In this document: positions 16,501 through 31,500 of the stretch, in pieces
Numbering within the stretch: position 1 is the stretch's first letter
Layout: the number at the start of each line of letters is the position of its first letter
Origin: Verrucomicrobiales bacterium
Lineage (GTDB): Bacteria; Verrucomicrobiota; Verrucomicrobiia; Limisphaerales; UBA11320
Reading direction: 5' to 3'
Length of the DNA: 64,000 nucleotides
Assembly (NCBI GenBank): GCA_016793885.1
Contig: JAEUHE010000039.1
Coordinates: 1-64,000, forward strand
The notes under the pieces: generated by a model
Databases searched by the model: none
Seen by the model: only the letters and a program-made list of their open reading frames with translations
Told to the model about the DNA's origin: nothing
Made by a program: the position numbers and the translations under genes

Positions 16501-19500
16501 GAGTTCATGGCGGCCGCCGACCTGAATGGTGATGGTCGCCCGGACCTGGCTGTCGCTCAGCGAGCGGGTGGGGTGATGATTTACACCAACGACGGAACCG
16601 GACAGTTAATCGCATCCACCAACCTCACGGGCATCAACGATGCCGTGTCCGTGGTGGTGGGCAGGTTCAATAACGACACTCTTCCGGACCTGGCGGCGAC
16701 GAGCTACAACGGGGCGTCGGTCGTCTTGGCTTTGGGAGTGCCGGGCGGTTGGGTTGTGGGAACTCCCATCACCGGCGCGCCGGGGGCTTACCAGCATGTC
16801 GGGGCTGATTTCAACAACGATGGTTTCACGGATCTCGCCGTGCCGAATTTCAATGGCGGATCGCTCGTTGTGCTGCTGTGCAATGGCAACGGCGGTTTTG
16901 CCCCGCCGGTCTCGTATCCCGTGACCGGCAATGTGATGCAGGTGGCGGCTGGGAAACTCAACAACGATGCCCACGTGGATCTGGTGGCGACCAGCACCTC
17001 TGGCAACGTTGCTGCCCTCTTGGGTAAAGGTGATGGCACCTTCCAACCAGCAGTGAATTATCCCTCGGGAGCCGGCACTCGGGCGGTGGCGATCGGAGAT
17101 GTGAATGGAGACAGCTTGCTGGATGTTGTTTCCGCCGCCGTGGGAGATGACACGGTGAACGTTCTGCTGGGCAAAGGTGACGGGACCTTCCTGGCCCGTG
17201 TGGATTACAGCTCTGGAGTGTCCGATCCCTATCATCTCGGGTTGGGTGACTTCGATGGCGACGGACGACTGGATGTCTTGGTCCCGGGTTATGGAAGCGG
17301 CAACTGGTCGCTGCTCATCAACAACGGCGCCGGTGGTTTTGAAGATCCTAAAGTCTACCCTCTGGGAAATAGTCCGATCGGCACCGCGATCGCCGACTTC
17401 AACGCGGACGGTCGTCAGGATGTCGTGTTGAGCCGCTATTCCTCGCGGCTGTTGTCGGCTTACTACGGGTTGCCAAATCTCGCGCCCGCCGAAGATCCCG
17501 CGGGCTCCGGCGTTCGAACCCATCTCGCCCGGGGCACGCTCTCCACTGGTGCGGATCAGGACTACTATCAGTTTTTCGGGCAGGCTGGCGAACGAGTGGT
17601 GGTGGCGATTGAGGTGCCGGGTGCTCCCAGCAACTCGGGACTCCGGGTTGATCTGTATCGATACGATGATGTCATTCTGAACACCTTCTACGCCACCAGC
17701 AGTGGCTGGGGGCAGTCTCCTCCGCTGACGCTGGCGCAGAAAGGCACCTTCTTCGTGCGAGTCACGGAGAATCATGGCTATCGTGGAGAGTATCGCATCC
17801 GGGTCACTCGGGTGCCTGCCACGATCGGGTTTGAGGTGGAGGACAATAACACCATCGCGGGAGCGAACTATCCCTCCTTTGTATCCACCAACAGCCAGCT
17901 GACTGGCGTGATGGCCGGGTACCTTAGCTACGGCGATGCGCTTGGGGATCACTTCGACCTTGGGTTCCTCGAGGCTGGCACCACTATCAATCTGGGCCTC
18001 CAGCAACCCTCCTCCGCCGGGGTTCGTGGCGTGCTCTCGGTTTTGGACGGCTCCGGCCAAGTGCAATCCTCCTCCGCCTCTGGTTCCACCAACCTGAGCT
18101 ATGTGGTTCCTGTCGGTCCAGGAGGCAACTACTCGGCCCGTATTCTGGCCGATCCCCTGCCGCCTGCCCAAACGTTTGGCGGCACGCCGGGAAGCTCCCT
18201 GTTGTTCAACGGCCTCAACCAATATGTGCGGGTGCCGGACGCGCCCGCCCTTCGTCCGGCCAACCTCACACTCGAATGCTGGGTGAATTTCGCCGCTCCG
18301 GTGGATGCTGATGTCCTGGTCGCCAAAGGACTGGGCAACGGCGACGACAATTCCTATGCCCTTTGGTATAGCAAGCCCGAAGGAGTCCTTCGAGGCTACA
18401 TCTCCGGCGGCCCGACGTTGAGCGTGCCTTGGGTTCCTGAGATTGGACGTTGGTACCACCTGGCCTATGTGTTCGATGATGCCGCCAATCTCCAATCGCT
18501 CTATGTAGATGGCCAGACCGTGACGGCAGGCACGGTCAACACGTCGATCAACTACGACACGCGGCCGCTGCACTTGGGGGCCGATTCCGTGGGCGATGGG
18601 GTGAATCATCATTTTGCCGGCAAGCTGGATGAGATCCGAGTTTGGACTGTGGCGCGGGCTTCCAATGAGATTGCGAGCGCACGCTCCCTGCGTCTGGTCG
18701 GCACCGAGCCCGGGCTCGCCGCCTACTGGCGTCTGGATGACGGCGTGGGTGCGGTGGCGGCGGACGCGACTCCGAACTCCAATCAGGGCGCTCTGATCGG
18801 GTTCCCGGTTTGGTCTCCTTCAGGCACCGCCGCCCCGTCGTCTGCCCCGCTGGCTGCTCAGTACCTCCTGCGTCTGAACCTCCAGGAAGCCAAGTCCCTG
18901 CAGGTTGTCACCACGACTCTGCCTTCGGAAAGCGCCTCTATTAGCAATCTCGTGCAGAGCTTCGTCGTGGGATTCAACGAGGAGCTGGATCCCCAGATCA
19001 ACCTGCTGAACCGGGTGGTCTATACCCAGGGCTCCCGCCAGTTCGTGGTTTCCGACACGGCCTTGAGCTGGATCGATGCCGAATCCTTGGCGGTCTCCTT
19101 AGGTGGTCACCTGGCGCGCGTCACCAGCGCTGATCAGAACGCGTTCCTGGCTCGAACGTTCTCGGCCGCTGCGACCGGCGATCTCTGGATCGGTTACAAC
19201 GACCGATCCGCCGAGAATTCATTCTCGTGGGTGGGCTCCGGGGCTCCCGGTTATGTTAATTGGCAGAACGGGCAGCCTGATAACAATGGCGGCGCCGACG
19301 GGGCCGTCTTGGCGATTCCTGGCGGCGGATGGTACGATGATGTTATCCGCACGCAACGCCGAGGGTTAATTGAAGTTCCCCAACTCCCGGATGCGGACGG
19401 AGACGGTCTGGCCTCCTCGTTGGATCCCTACGCCTCGGACCGCTTGAACGGATTTGACCTGCGCGCCTCGGGGACGGACGGACTCTTCGACACCGGGGAC

Positions 19501-22500
19501 GACTTGCTGTACCGGCTGAGGCTGAACACCTACGCGCGGGGCACCAACGTTTCGTTCTTTGTGGTGGACGGTCCGCTTCAATACGGTTCCTACCGCTTTT
19601 CGGTCACCCCAAGTATTAAGGATCGGTTTGGAAACGCCTTGGCTGCGAGCTTCGTCCGGCGGTTTGCGGTAGTTCCTGTTTCCGGCTTTGGAATCGAGGG
19701 ACGCACCAACGGGACTTTGGGTCTGGCTACCCCGGTCACAGGCAGCCTGCCGGGTGCCGCCTTGGACGGCAGCTTCCAGGAAACCTACCGGTTGTCCAAG
19801 GGTTCCAAGGCCCACCACCTGGTGGCAACCAATCTGAACGGCGATGCCAACATCGATCTGGTGGTGAATAATTTTGATGACGGCACCCTGTCTGTCTTCT
19901 TAGGCCAGCCCGACTCGAGCTTCATCAATCTGACCAACGTTCCGGTAGGGAGCGGGCCGGTCGGATTCTCACTCGCCGATTTCAACAAGGACGGGAAGCT
20001 CGACCTAAGTGTCGACCTTTATCAGGCGGCGCGCATGGCGATTTTGCTGGGTGATGGGACCGGTCGCTTCACCGCGTTGACGAACTATGTGACTCCGAGC
20101 CAGCCCTACTATCAGGCGGTCGGAGATCTCAATGCCGACGGGAATCTGGATGTGGCCGTGGCGACCGTGGCCGGGGGGAGGGTGACTTTGTTCTTCGGTT
20201 TGGGGAATGGCGCCTTCAATCCCGGCGTGGATATCACAACCGGTGCCGGAGCCTTTAGCGTGGCTATTGGGGATATCGCCGGGGATGGCACGGCTGACGA
20301 CCTTGCGGTGGCCAATCGCAGCGCTCAAACTCTGAGCGTCCTGATCGCCAACGGGGGAGGGACCTATGCCGCTCCGGTGCAATATCCCGTCACCACCACC
20401 GCCGGCGCGCTCGCCTTGTATGACTTTAACAGCGACACCTTCCTCGATGCCGTTGTCGTGGCCGGAGGCGATATCAACTACTTCGCCGGCCGGGGCGACG
20501 GAACCTTCTTGGATCGCAAGACGTTCGCGGTTCCGACCAGCGATCCCTACGAGACTGCTCTGGCGGATATTGATGGCAACGGAACGATGGATCTCGTCCT
20601 GCCCGCCTACGGAAACAGTCGGTTGGTCACCGTGCTCAACTTGGGAGACGATCAGTTTGGTGGCGTGCTGAATTACGCCATCTCTGGCCGCCCTATCTCG
20701 GCGGTGGTGCACGACTTCAACAAAGATGGGCGACTCGACATCGCGACGGCCAACCACGACTCGGCCGATATCGCCTTCCTCTACGGAAAGGGCACCCAAA
20801 TCCCCACGTTGGATCCGGCTACCCGGCTTCGGAGTGTTGCGGCTCGCGGCATGCTTGCGGAGGCCTCCGACCTGGATTACTGGAGCTTCTCCGGCCGGTT
20901 GGGCGATCGGCTGACCTTGGCGCTTGAATCCTTGGGGGCAGCTGCGAGCAGTCAGCTTCGCTATTACCTGTATCGGCCTGATGGTTCGGAGGTGGACAAC
21001 TTCGTGACTGATAATCTCGGCCGCGGGGAGTTCAGCGTCGGTCTGACCGCCGCAGGAACCTACTCCATTCGAGTGGAGCGTTATGACGCCTATGCCGGGG
21101 AGTACCGCCTCCGGGTCACGCTGGCTCCGGGTGCTTATCAGAACGAGTCGGAGAGCAACAACACCATCGCCACCGCCGACCCGGTGGCCTTCAGCTTAGC
21201 CGATGGCCGTCAAACGGCCGACCTCTTTGGCTACTTCAGCAGCGGGGATTCCGGCGACTATTTCCGGTTAGGCAACCTCTCCCCCGGAACGGAGATCTCC
21301 CTCACGCCCCAGAGGCCTGCCAGCGGCACCGTTTTGGCGACTCCGGCGGTTTACGATGCGTCCGAGGCTCTCGTGGCTCTCGCGGCGCCGGGACAGACGA
21401 ATCTGAGTTATGTCATCCCAGCGGGGCAGTCAGGTGCGCACTATGCGCGGCTGATTCCCACGTTCCTGCGGTCGCCGAACAATGCCACCAATGCGCTCTG
21501 GTTTGATGGGGCTGATGACAGCGTCCGTGTTGGCGCCTGGTCGCCAGGCAAGCGATGGACGGCTCAGGCATGGATCTTTCCAACAGCGACCCCAGCGGGG
21601 CGGCGCACGATCGTCGGCGGGCTCGGAGGTTGCCAGGACTGGGCCTTAACTCTTCAAGATGGTCGGCCGGGGCTGGCCTATCGTCCAACCGATGGGGCCA
21701 GCTCGTGCAGTGCGAGTATCGCCGCGGCAACGCCCGTCGATCTCGCGCGCTGGTATCACGTGGCTGGGGTGTCGGATGGCACCAATGTTTTCCTCTATGT
21801 TAACGGCATTCTCGCAGGTACCGCTGCCGTGGATCCCGCCTGGAACCCATATGCGGGTGGCGTGTGGATTGGCGGTGAGGTGTGTTGCGGAAACTATTTT
21901 GCAGGCCTGATCAGCTCGGTGTCGATTTGGAATCGGCCGCTTTCCGCCGCCGAAATTGGTTCGTTCCTGGCGGCGAACCCCGTGGGGAATGAAACGGGTT
22001 TGGTGGGATATTGGCCCTTGGATGACGGCGCGGGTAATACGGCTCGCGATCTCAGTTCTGTGAATCGACCGGGCACCCTCTTCAATGCCCCGAACTGGAG
22101 TCCGCTCTCCCCTCTCAGTCGAGGTGGTTTGGGAGTTCAAGCGGAATATCGGTTAAACATTTCGCTACGCGACACCTCATCGCCCTTTGTTACCACCACC
22201 ACCCTGCCGGCGGCCGGATCCTCCATCGGAACCCTGCTGGATCGGTTCAGCCTGAGCTACTCCGAGGACATGTCGCCTGCGACCGTGCTCTCCACGAATT
22301 CCTATGAACTGAGAAACGCCGGCGCCAACCAGATTTTCGATGCGCAGGATGACTCCTTCTATACCGTTCAAAACTCCCCCGCCTACGCCAACGGGCTGAC
22401 TGCGAATTACCTCATTCCGGATGGCCCGCTTCAGCCCGGGCTCTACCGGCTTACCGTCCGCACCCAGCTAACGGACACGAGCGGCACACCATTGGCCTCG

Positions 22501-25500
22501 AACTATGTTCACCAGTTCTCGGTCACCAACACGCCCGGCTTTATTCAGGAAAGCCGCGCCAACGATAGCATCGCGACGGCCGTGGGATTGGGCGCGCCGG
22601 TTCCCGGATCGCTCGGGTTATTCCGCGCGGGCAGTCCGGTCGCGGTGGGGACCAATCCCGAGTATTCCCTGCTCGCGGATCTGAATGGTGATGCCAAGCA
22701 GGACCTGCTCGTCGTGAACTATGGAGAGAACACCTTCTCGGTATTCCTCGGCGGGGGCGATGGCTCCTTCGCCTTGAAGACGAACTGGACCTCGACGGCC
22801 GCCGGACCGCTTCAACCGGTGCTGACCAACTTCAACGGCGATGCCTTCCCTGATTTTGCGGTGGGGAACTATGGAGCCGGCTCAGTATCCATCTACCTGG
22901 GCAATGGCAATGGATCCTTCCGCGTCTTGACCAACTATGCAACCGGAACCCAGGTGGTCGGCATGGCCGCGGGCGATTTCAACGGCGATGGGCGCGTGGA
23001 TCTTGCTTCCGCCAATTATGGCAGCGGCAATGTCAGCGTGCTTCTCGGTCTCGGTGGCGGGCTCTTCCAGCCGGCGGTGCAGTATCCCGTGGGCGGAGCA
23101 CCCTATCAGCTCGTCACGGGTGACTTTAACAAGGATGGCCGCCTTGATCTGGTGACGGCTACCTACAACACGGACAACCTGGCTTTGTTATTGGGCAAAG
23201 GGGATGGCACTTTCCCAGCGCCGTCCACCATCCCGACCGGCAATGCGCCGTATGCGGTGCAATCCGGAGATCTGGATGCGGATGGGAATGCTGACCTGGT
23301 AACCAGCGGCTCGGATGGAGTGCTCTTGGTGTTTCGCGGCAATGGCAACGGCAGCTTTCAGACTCCGCTCAAGCTGGCGACCGGTTTGGGTCTGAACTAC
23401 TACATCGCCATCGGCGACTTGGACAAGAACGGGCGCGCGGACCTTGTGGCAACGGGTTTCAATGTGGATCGGGTGGGTATCCTCTTCCAAACCGGCCCTC
23501 TGAACTTCGAGCCCTCGGTAAGCTATGCCACCGGGGGGCGTCCGCTGGGCATCAACATCGGGGACATCAACAACGACAATCGTCCCGATCTAGCGATCGT
23601 CAACTATGGGTCGGCCCAGATGACGTTCCTGTTGGGGCGGGAGAAGGAAACTCTTTCGCCCGATGGCGGTGATCAAACCTTTGCGCTGGCCCGCGGCGTG
23701 ATCTTCAGCAATGCGGACACGGACTACTGGAGCTTCCCGGCAGGGGCCGGCGACTCGGTTCAAGTCGTGATCGAAAATCCCGGTGATCCCGCCGCCAGCG
23801 GCCGCTGTATCGACTTGTATTCGCCGGCCGGCGGCAGTGCCATCGAAACTTGGTGCGCCGATTACAATGGACGGGGCACTTTCTCTCGAGTTTTACCCAG
23901 CGCCGGAATTTACTCATTGCGCGTCCGCTACAACTACAGTTTCGCCGGGGAGTATCGATTGCGGGTCTCGGTGGTCTCTGCTCCCGTGCAGGTGGAGGTC
24001 GAATCCAATGACAGTACGGGAGCCTCGCAGAGCCTAACCTGGACCGAATCGCCGACCAAGCGCTCGGCCAAAGTCTTCGGAACAATCCATCGGGACGACT
24101 CTGCCGGCGACTTTTTCCGCTTGGGCAATCTGTCGGCGGGTGTGCTCCTCCAGTTGAGCCACACGGCTCCGGCGAGCAGCACGCTCTCGCATCAGTGGGC
24201 GGTCTACAAGGGAAACACCCTCCTGACCAACGCGCCGGCAGCGGCCGCGAGCTTCGCCTACGCGATTCCGCCGGGGGCAGGCGATGATTATTATGTTCGG
24301 GTAACTGCCTTGAGCGGGACCTCCGGACTTCAAGCCACCTATTTCTTGGGCTTGGAGGTTTTCGATGGAGAAGGGCCCCAGGTGGTATCCACGACGTTGC
24401 CTCCCTCCGGGAGTGCGAGCGAAAGTCTTATCGATCGGTTCTCGTTGGAAGTCAGCGAGGACTTGAATGTCGAGATCGCCCGGCTGGCACAGCGCCCGGT
24501 GGTCAACGGAACGCATGCGTATCAGCGCACCAGTGTCAGCACATCCTGGCGCAACGCGAGCGAGGAAGCCCGGCTGCTCGGCGGGACATTGGTCACGATC
24601 AACGATGTGCTGGAGAATCAATGGCTCAACGACACCTTCGGTGGCGGCCTGTGGATCGGTCTGTCTGATGAGTTGCAGGAAGGAAGCTTCGTCTGGCAGG
24701 ACGGGGCGGCCACCACCTTCGTCAATTGGAATGCCGGTGAGCCCAGCAATTCCGCCAATGAGGACTTTGCCGTTCTCCTGGACGGTGGAAAATGGAATGA
24801 CGAGGGATTGGCCGGATCCCACTTCGGGATCATGGAGTTCGCGGGCAGCGATGGGGACGGCGACGGGATTCCCGATGTCGTCGACGTCTATCCCAGCGAC
24901 CCCTACAATCTCTTCGACCTTCGCGGGGCCGGAGCCGACGATGCTTTCGACACCTCCGATGATGTTCGCTACACGCTTCAAGCCCCGGCCTATACGTCGG
25001 GGACCTCGCTGGCTTTCGCGGTGCTGAACGGGCCGATTCAGCCCGGCCGCGCGCGCCTCCGCGTGACCACGTCGCTGCGTGACCGTTTGGGCAACCCATC
25101 CACTGCCGTTTACGACCAGGTATTCAGCATTGTTTCCATCCCTGGCTTGCAGGCGGCGAGCCAGACCAACTCCACCCCGTCCACCGCCACACCCCTGGCG
25201 TTGCAGGAAGGTCCAGTCAATTTCCGGACCGCTTTGGCCCGCGGCAAGTTGTTCGGCAATGGCGACGCGGAGTATTGGAGTTTCAACGGTAAGGCCGGCG
25301 ATTTGGTCAGCATCGCAGCGGAGGTTCCAGGCGCGCCTGGAGCCACGGGACTGCGGTATCGAGTGCTCTCAACGACGGGCGCGGCTATCATAGATTTATA
25401 CGCCGAGTACGCGGGCTTTGGCCAGTCCGACCCCGTGACCCTCGCCAGCAATGGTGTTTACCGGGTGCTGGTGACCCAGAACTATGGTTATTATGGCGAG

Positions 25501-28500
25501 TATCGTTTCCGAGTGGCGCTCTCAACCCCACCCCTGCAGGTCGAAAACGAGGCCAACGATTCCATTGCCACGGCCTCCTCGTTGGCGCTTCAGCAGGATG
25601 GCAATGCCCGCTTCGGTGCGGCCATGGGAACCCAAGGCAAGGCGGCCGATCTCGACTACTTTGCCCTGGGCAACATCACGAATGGTTCCTCTGTGTTCCT
25701 GAACGTGCGCCTGCCGCAGGGGAGTACCTACGTCCCCGTGGTGGCGCTCTACAACGCCGCGGGCCAGTATCAGAATGAGGTCGTTGGCGGACGCGCCGGC
25801 GATGAGATCGCCGAGGTCCGCGTGTTGGCCACAGGGAATTACTTCGCGCTGGTCCGGGGCGGTGGTGGCAGCCTGTCCGATATCCGATCCCAGTACCAGC
25901 TCGACGTGCAGGTAGTGCCTACCGGATCGGTGAGTTTCCCCAATCTGCAAGTCACCGACCTAAGCCTTCCCGGAGGAAGTCCGCTGAGCGGCCAGTCCAT
26001 CTCGTTTGGTTTCTCTGTGACCAACGTAGGACAGCTGGCTACCCCCGTGAGTTCCTGGGTTGATCGTGCCGTCCTTTCCCTAAACCCCGTTCTGGGCGAT
26101 GCGGATGATATTCCGCTGGGATTCTTCAACCGGGTTGGAACGTTGAACCCCGGCGTGGGCTACGCCGTGAACGGGTCGGCCACCTTGCCCGAGGGCGTGA
26201 GTGGCGATTACCTCCTGATTGCCCAAACGGACGCGGGCAATGCCGTGAACGAATTCATTTTCGAAACGGACAACATCACGGTCTCGGGCAATAGCTTCCG
26301 AATCAACCGGGCTCCCTATCCCGACCTCAAGGTCGAGGATCTGCAGGCGACCGGTCCTACCGGACAGGGCATCTACACCCTTCGCTGGCGGACGGCAAAC
26401 CGCGGCGATGGTCTAGCCAAGACTGGCTTCCGTGATCGTTTGGTGGTGCGCAACCTCAACAATGGCCAGGTCATCGTCACCTCGGACATCCCCGTCCCGG
26501 CAGGCTTGGCGGTGGGTGCATCGCTCCAGCGAGAGACGACCGTGACCACTACCAACGCAGGCACCTACCAGGTGCAGGTAACCACCGATGCGCTGAATGA
26601 GAATTATGAGTTTGATGCGGCGGGCCACGACAGCGCGGAGCTTAACACCGCCGTGACTCAATTCGTCATCGCGCAGTTCTTTGAGATCGCCGTGGGTGCC
26701 AGCCCCTCCGAGGGGGGCGCGGTGACCGGTGCGGGTTCGTATGTGAGTGGGAATCCCCTGACGGTTACGGCCAAGGCCAATACCAACGACCGACCCTACT
26801 TCTTTGTGAACTGGACCGAGGCTGGGGTGTTCCAGAGTGCATCGCCGAGCTATTCCTTCACGGTGTCCCGTCCGCGCAGTCTGGTGGCAAACTTCAGCCT
26901 GCCCGCCTACTCCATCACCGCCTCGAACAATCCCGTGGTCGCCGGGAGCATCGAGGGTCAAGGAACCTATTTCCACGGCGCCAGTGCGGTGTTGATCGCC
27001 AATCCGAATCCTGGCTATCGCTTTGTGAACTGGACCGAGCAAGGTCAGGTGGTTGGATTGCTTCCTAGGCTGACGAATACCATCACGGCTCAGCGCTTCT
27101 TGGTCGCCAATTATGCGGAAGCCAATCCGTTCCATGTGGTCACCACAGCAACCTCTCCCAGTGGCCTGGCGGTCATCAGCGGTTCCGGCACCTACTCAAA
27201 TGGCCAGTCAACCACCATCACCGCTCCGGCTCGACTGACCAACTCGCCAACTCTTTTCACGTTCCGCGAGTTTCGCCTGAACGGATCTCCCGCCGGATCC
27301 ACTCGGTCGTTCAGCAAGACATTCTCGACCCTGGATCCCACCAACTTGCAGTACATCGCCTACTACGATTCCAACAGTCTTCTGCCCGTCGTGGTGCGCG
27401 CGAGTGGTGGGTTCACAAACATCGGCGTCGGGGGCTACACCACGGTCACCAACCCGGTGCCGGCGAGCTCGGACTACCGTATCAGCCTGCAGTTTGACCG
27501 ATCGATGAACCCGGCGATCAATCCCCTCGTCCTGGTCACCAACAGCTCGGGGGCGGCGCAGCCCAGCCTCACGGGCGCGGGCTACTGGCTTTCCACCATC
27601 GAAACGAACGACACCTACCGGACGCCGGCTATCGGGTTCGGCCCGGGACTGGATGGCTTGTCGCTGGTAAAGGTCTCCCGTGCCCAAGACAAGACGGGCT
27701 TGACGATGGCGGCGGCCGATGTCCTGGCGTTGGTGGTTGATGTCACGCCGCCCGTCCAACCCTCCCCCGTTCTAGTTTCCTCAAATTCGGCATCGGCCAC
27801 CTTTGGTTGGTCTAGCTATGCGGCACCCGCCGATCTGGGTGGATTCCGGGTTTATCGCGCCTCGACACCCTTCACAGTGCTAACCGGTCTGACTCCGATT
27901 ACCACCCTGGGGCGGAACGCTCGATCCCATGTCTTCACCGGGCTGTCCTTGGACACCCCCTATCACATCGCCATCGTCGCGCTCGACGCCGCGGGCAACG
28001 CTCCTTCGACGGTCGCTTCCATCCCCATGTCCTTGCCGCGGTCGGTTCCGGCTCCGGTGGCGCTCGTACTCACTGCCCAGGACGCCTCGTCGGCTTCGCT
28101 TTCGTGGGCCGGCTACTCCACGGCTAATCTGCTTGGATTTGAGGGATTCTGGTTATTTTACGAAACGACGCCGTTCACATCCGTGCAGGGCTTGACTCCC
28201 AAACAGACCCTGGGCGCAGGAGTTCGCTCCGCCGAGGTGTTGGGTCTGGATCGATCCTTTACTTATTATGTGGCTGTCGTTGGTTACAATTCGGCCGGCG
28301 GTCACAACCCGCAGGTGACGACTCAAACCTGGAAGGATCCCTTTGCCGGACGGATCACCTCCAACTTGAACCTCGGTTCCGCCGATGCGCCGGTGGTGGA
28401 TATCCTGCAGCCGATGGTGATCACCAGCAATGCGACCCTCACGGTTCGAGCCGGGACCACGATTCGCTTCGCCGCGGGCGCCGGAATTACGGTCGAACAG

Positions 28501-31500
28501 GGACGGCTGGTGGCGAGTGGTAGTGCGTTGGATCCGATCGTCTTCACCTCTGCCAATGATATCGCCGGGCTTGAGGCCAATCCGGGTGACTGGAAGGGGA
28601 TCACGCTGAGCGCGGGTGCAACCGGATCGGTTCTCCGGCACGTGTTCGTCCAGTTTGGTGGCGGCCTGACCCTTAGCAACGTCTCGCCCACCGTGGAGGC
28701 GTTTACAGCGCTTCGCAACTCGCCGGCTGGGCTCACTTTGCTGGGCTCCGCCTCGCTGACGACAACCGAGGCTTTGATCGCCTTCAACGACATCGGACTG
28801 ATCAGCACCAGCACTGGAGTGGTGAACCTCCGACAATCGGTGGTGAAGAACAATCCTACCAACGCTTTCTCAGCGGGTGCTGGCTCCATCATTGCGACTC
28901 AAAACTGGTGGGGAACCTCGGTCGCCGGGGAGATCGATGGCTCTCTGCGCGGGACTGTCAACCGATCCGGATTCCTGTTGGGCGAGCCCTTGCTGACGCC
29001 CGCGATCGGGCTGTCCAACGGCGTGACCCAAGTGGGTAGCCGCGACATCCGCCTCCGGCTCGCCTGCCGCACCGCCGACTCCGTGCGTGTGAGCGAGGAT
29101 TCCGCCTTCCTGGCCATCTTCTATCAGGCCTTCCGCAGCCCATTGGATTATCAGTTGAGCGACGGGGGTGGTTCGAAAACGGTCTACGCTCAGTTCCGCA
29201 GTGTAACGGGTCAAACGAGCGCTCCGGTTGCTCTGACACTCAGCTACATCACCGCCGGTCCCAATCTGACCGCCTTCAGCCTTACGGAGGGGCAGGTCCT
29301 CACGCGACCCTTGACGGTCACGGCAGGCGCCTCTGCGCCTTTGGGGATGGCGGGCATCGACTTCCTGGTCGATGGTCAGCTGGTCGCCACCCAGCCCGGC
29401 GGCGCGTTTGCTTATCGTTACGATATGCGCTCGTCCACCAACGGAGTGCACCGCGTTCGCCTTGCCGCCCGCGACACCAGCGGGAACCTCGCCACGCGGG
29501 AGCTGAACGTGACGTTCAATCTGTCGCCTCCGCCCGCACCGTTGATCACCACTCCCGCCAGCGATCTGAACGGAAGCGAGAGCACGATCTCCGTGCGGGG
29601 CACAGCTGAGCCTCTGATCCCGATTCGTTTGGTGCAGAACAGTGCCCCGGCCGCAACTGGTGCCGCCGACGCTGCCGGCAATTGGAGCTTCGACAACGTA
29701 TCGCTGGTGGAAGGCAACAATGCCTTCGTTGCGACGGCTTTCGACACCCTAGGCTCCGCGGTTTCCGGGATCCGCAATGTGGTCCGAGACACCGGACCAC
29801 CCGCTGCTCCTGTGCTGGACACTCTGTACTACAACGTCATCGAGGGGTTAGGTCTGTCCTGGACGTTTGCGACCGCTGGCGAGCGACCGGCGTTCTTCCG
29901 TGTCTATTGGCACTCGAACAGCTTCACGACCACCGCGCAGGCCAGTCGTCAAAGTCCGATCTTGACCGCGATGAACTACCGTCCCTCGGGGCTCACGCCG
30001 GGAAACTACTATTTCGCGGTGGTTGGTTACGACAGCGCGGGGAATGCCAGTGCGCTCTCCAACCTGGCTCCCTTCAACTACGATCCCGTCCCGCCGTCCT
30101 TCACGGTTTCCTACAGCAAGGTTTCACCTGTGGCAGTAGGCCCTCTGAGGATCACTCTCGTTTCCTCGGAGCCGCTCGTTTCCGTTCCCTCGCTGACCCT
30201 GGTACCCACCGGCAGCACGCCGGTGGCACTCACCCTTAGCAACGCGGCCTTGAACACCTTTGAGGCGACTCTGAATGTCACGCCTTCCTTTGCCTCTGGT
30301 GCCTTGGGTTTGGTGGTGTCGGGCCGGGACCTTTCCGGCAACACCTTCAATGGACCGCCTCAGGGTCCGTCGATGGCTATTGATGTCCGGCCTCCCACCG
30401 GCAGCATTGTCACGGTGCCTGGAGCGCCGGTTCAAACGACGAACGCGACGCTGGTAACGGTGAGCCTCACGCTCAATGAACCCGCGAAACCCGGGACTAC
30501 CCCGACGGTGGGCTTCACCCCGCCGGTCGGACCGCTCGTCAACATCCCGGTCACCGGAAACGGCTCCAACTGGATTGGATCGTTCACCGCCGTGGCCGCC
30601 ATGGGTTCTGGGTATGGCACGTTCACCCTCAACGCGCGCGACGCGCTGGACAACATCGGTCAACTGATCACTTCCGGCCAAACGTTGGAGCTCTACAACA
30701 CAGCGCTGCCCAAGCCGCCCGGACAGCCGGTTAACTTCTCCGCCAGCAGCTTGAGTGAGGGTCGGGTTCGATTGTCATGGACCGCCGTCTCGAATGCCGA
30801 GAGCTACCGCCTCTATTCGCAGCCCGGCACCAATGTGTTCCTAACTCCGACCAACATGGTCGCTGAGACCATCCTTTCTAACAGCTGGATCGATTTGCCG
30901 CCGTCGGACGGTTACCACCTCTACAGTGTGACCGCTGTTCGTCGGGGTTCGGAAGGAACCAACTCCATCACCCGCGCCGTGATCTCGGATCGAACGCCGC
31001 CTCCCACTCCGGTTCAGGTGGCCGTCCAACTGCTGAGCAGCGGCGTCCAGGTTTCATGGGCGGCTGGAGCCGGTGAGGTCCCCTCCCTGTTCAAGGTCTA
31101 TCGCAACGGCCAAGCGATCCGCACCGTGAATGGCTCGGGGGCTACGGCCATTGTTGACTCTCCGCCGCGTGGGGTGATGAGCTATACGGTGGCTTCCGTG
31201 GATGCGCTGGGCAACGAAGCGATCAGCAGCGCCGCCAACATCGAACTGTTTGTGGGCGCGGTTCAGAACTTCACTGCGCTGGTGCGTTCGGGTGAACCGC
31301 CTCAGTTGACCTGGAACTCCTCGGACAACACCGCCGTCGGATACAATGTCTACCGCAACGGCATCAAACAGAACGGCGCCCCGCTGACAGCGCTTCAGTT
31401 CACTGATGCGTTGGGCGTTCAAGCTGGCAGCCGTATCCAGTACATCGTCAGGGCCGTCAACTCGACCAACGCCGAGAGCGCCCCGAGGACGGTCAACGTG

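Noticed and set aside
16606-18612. 668-codon open frame on the minus strand within giant gene A
   Set aside because: It is antisense to VCBS and PPC-coding sequence with clear domain homology; its translation is His/Arg/Gly-rich and repeats with the sense repeats.
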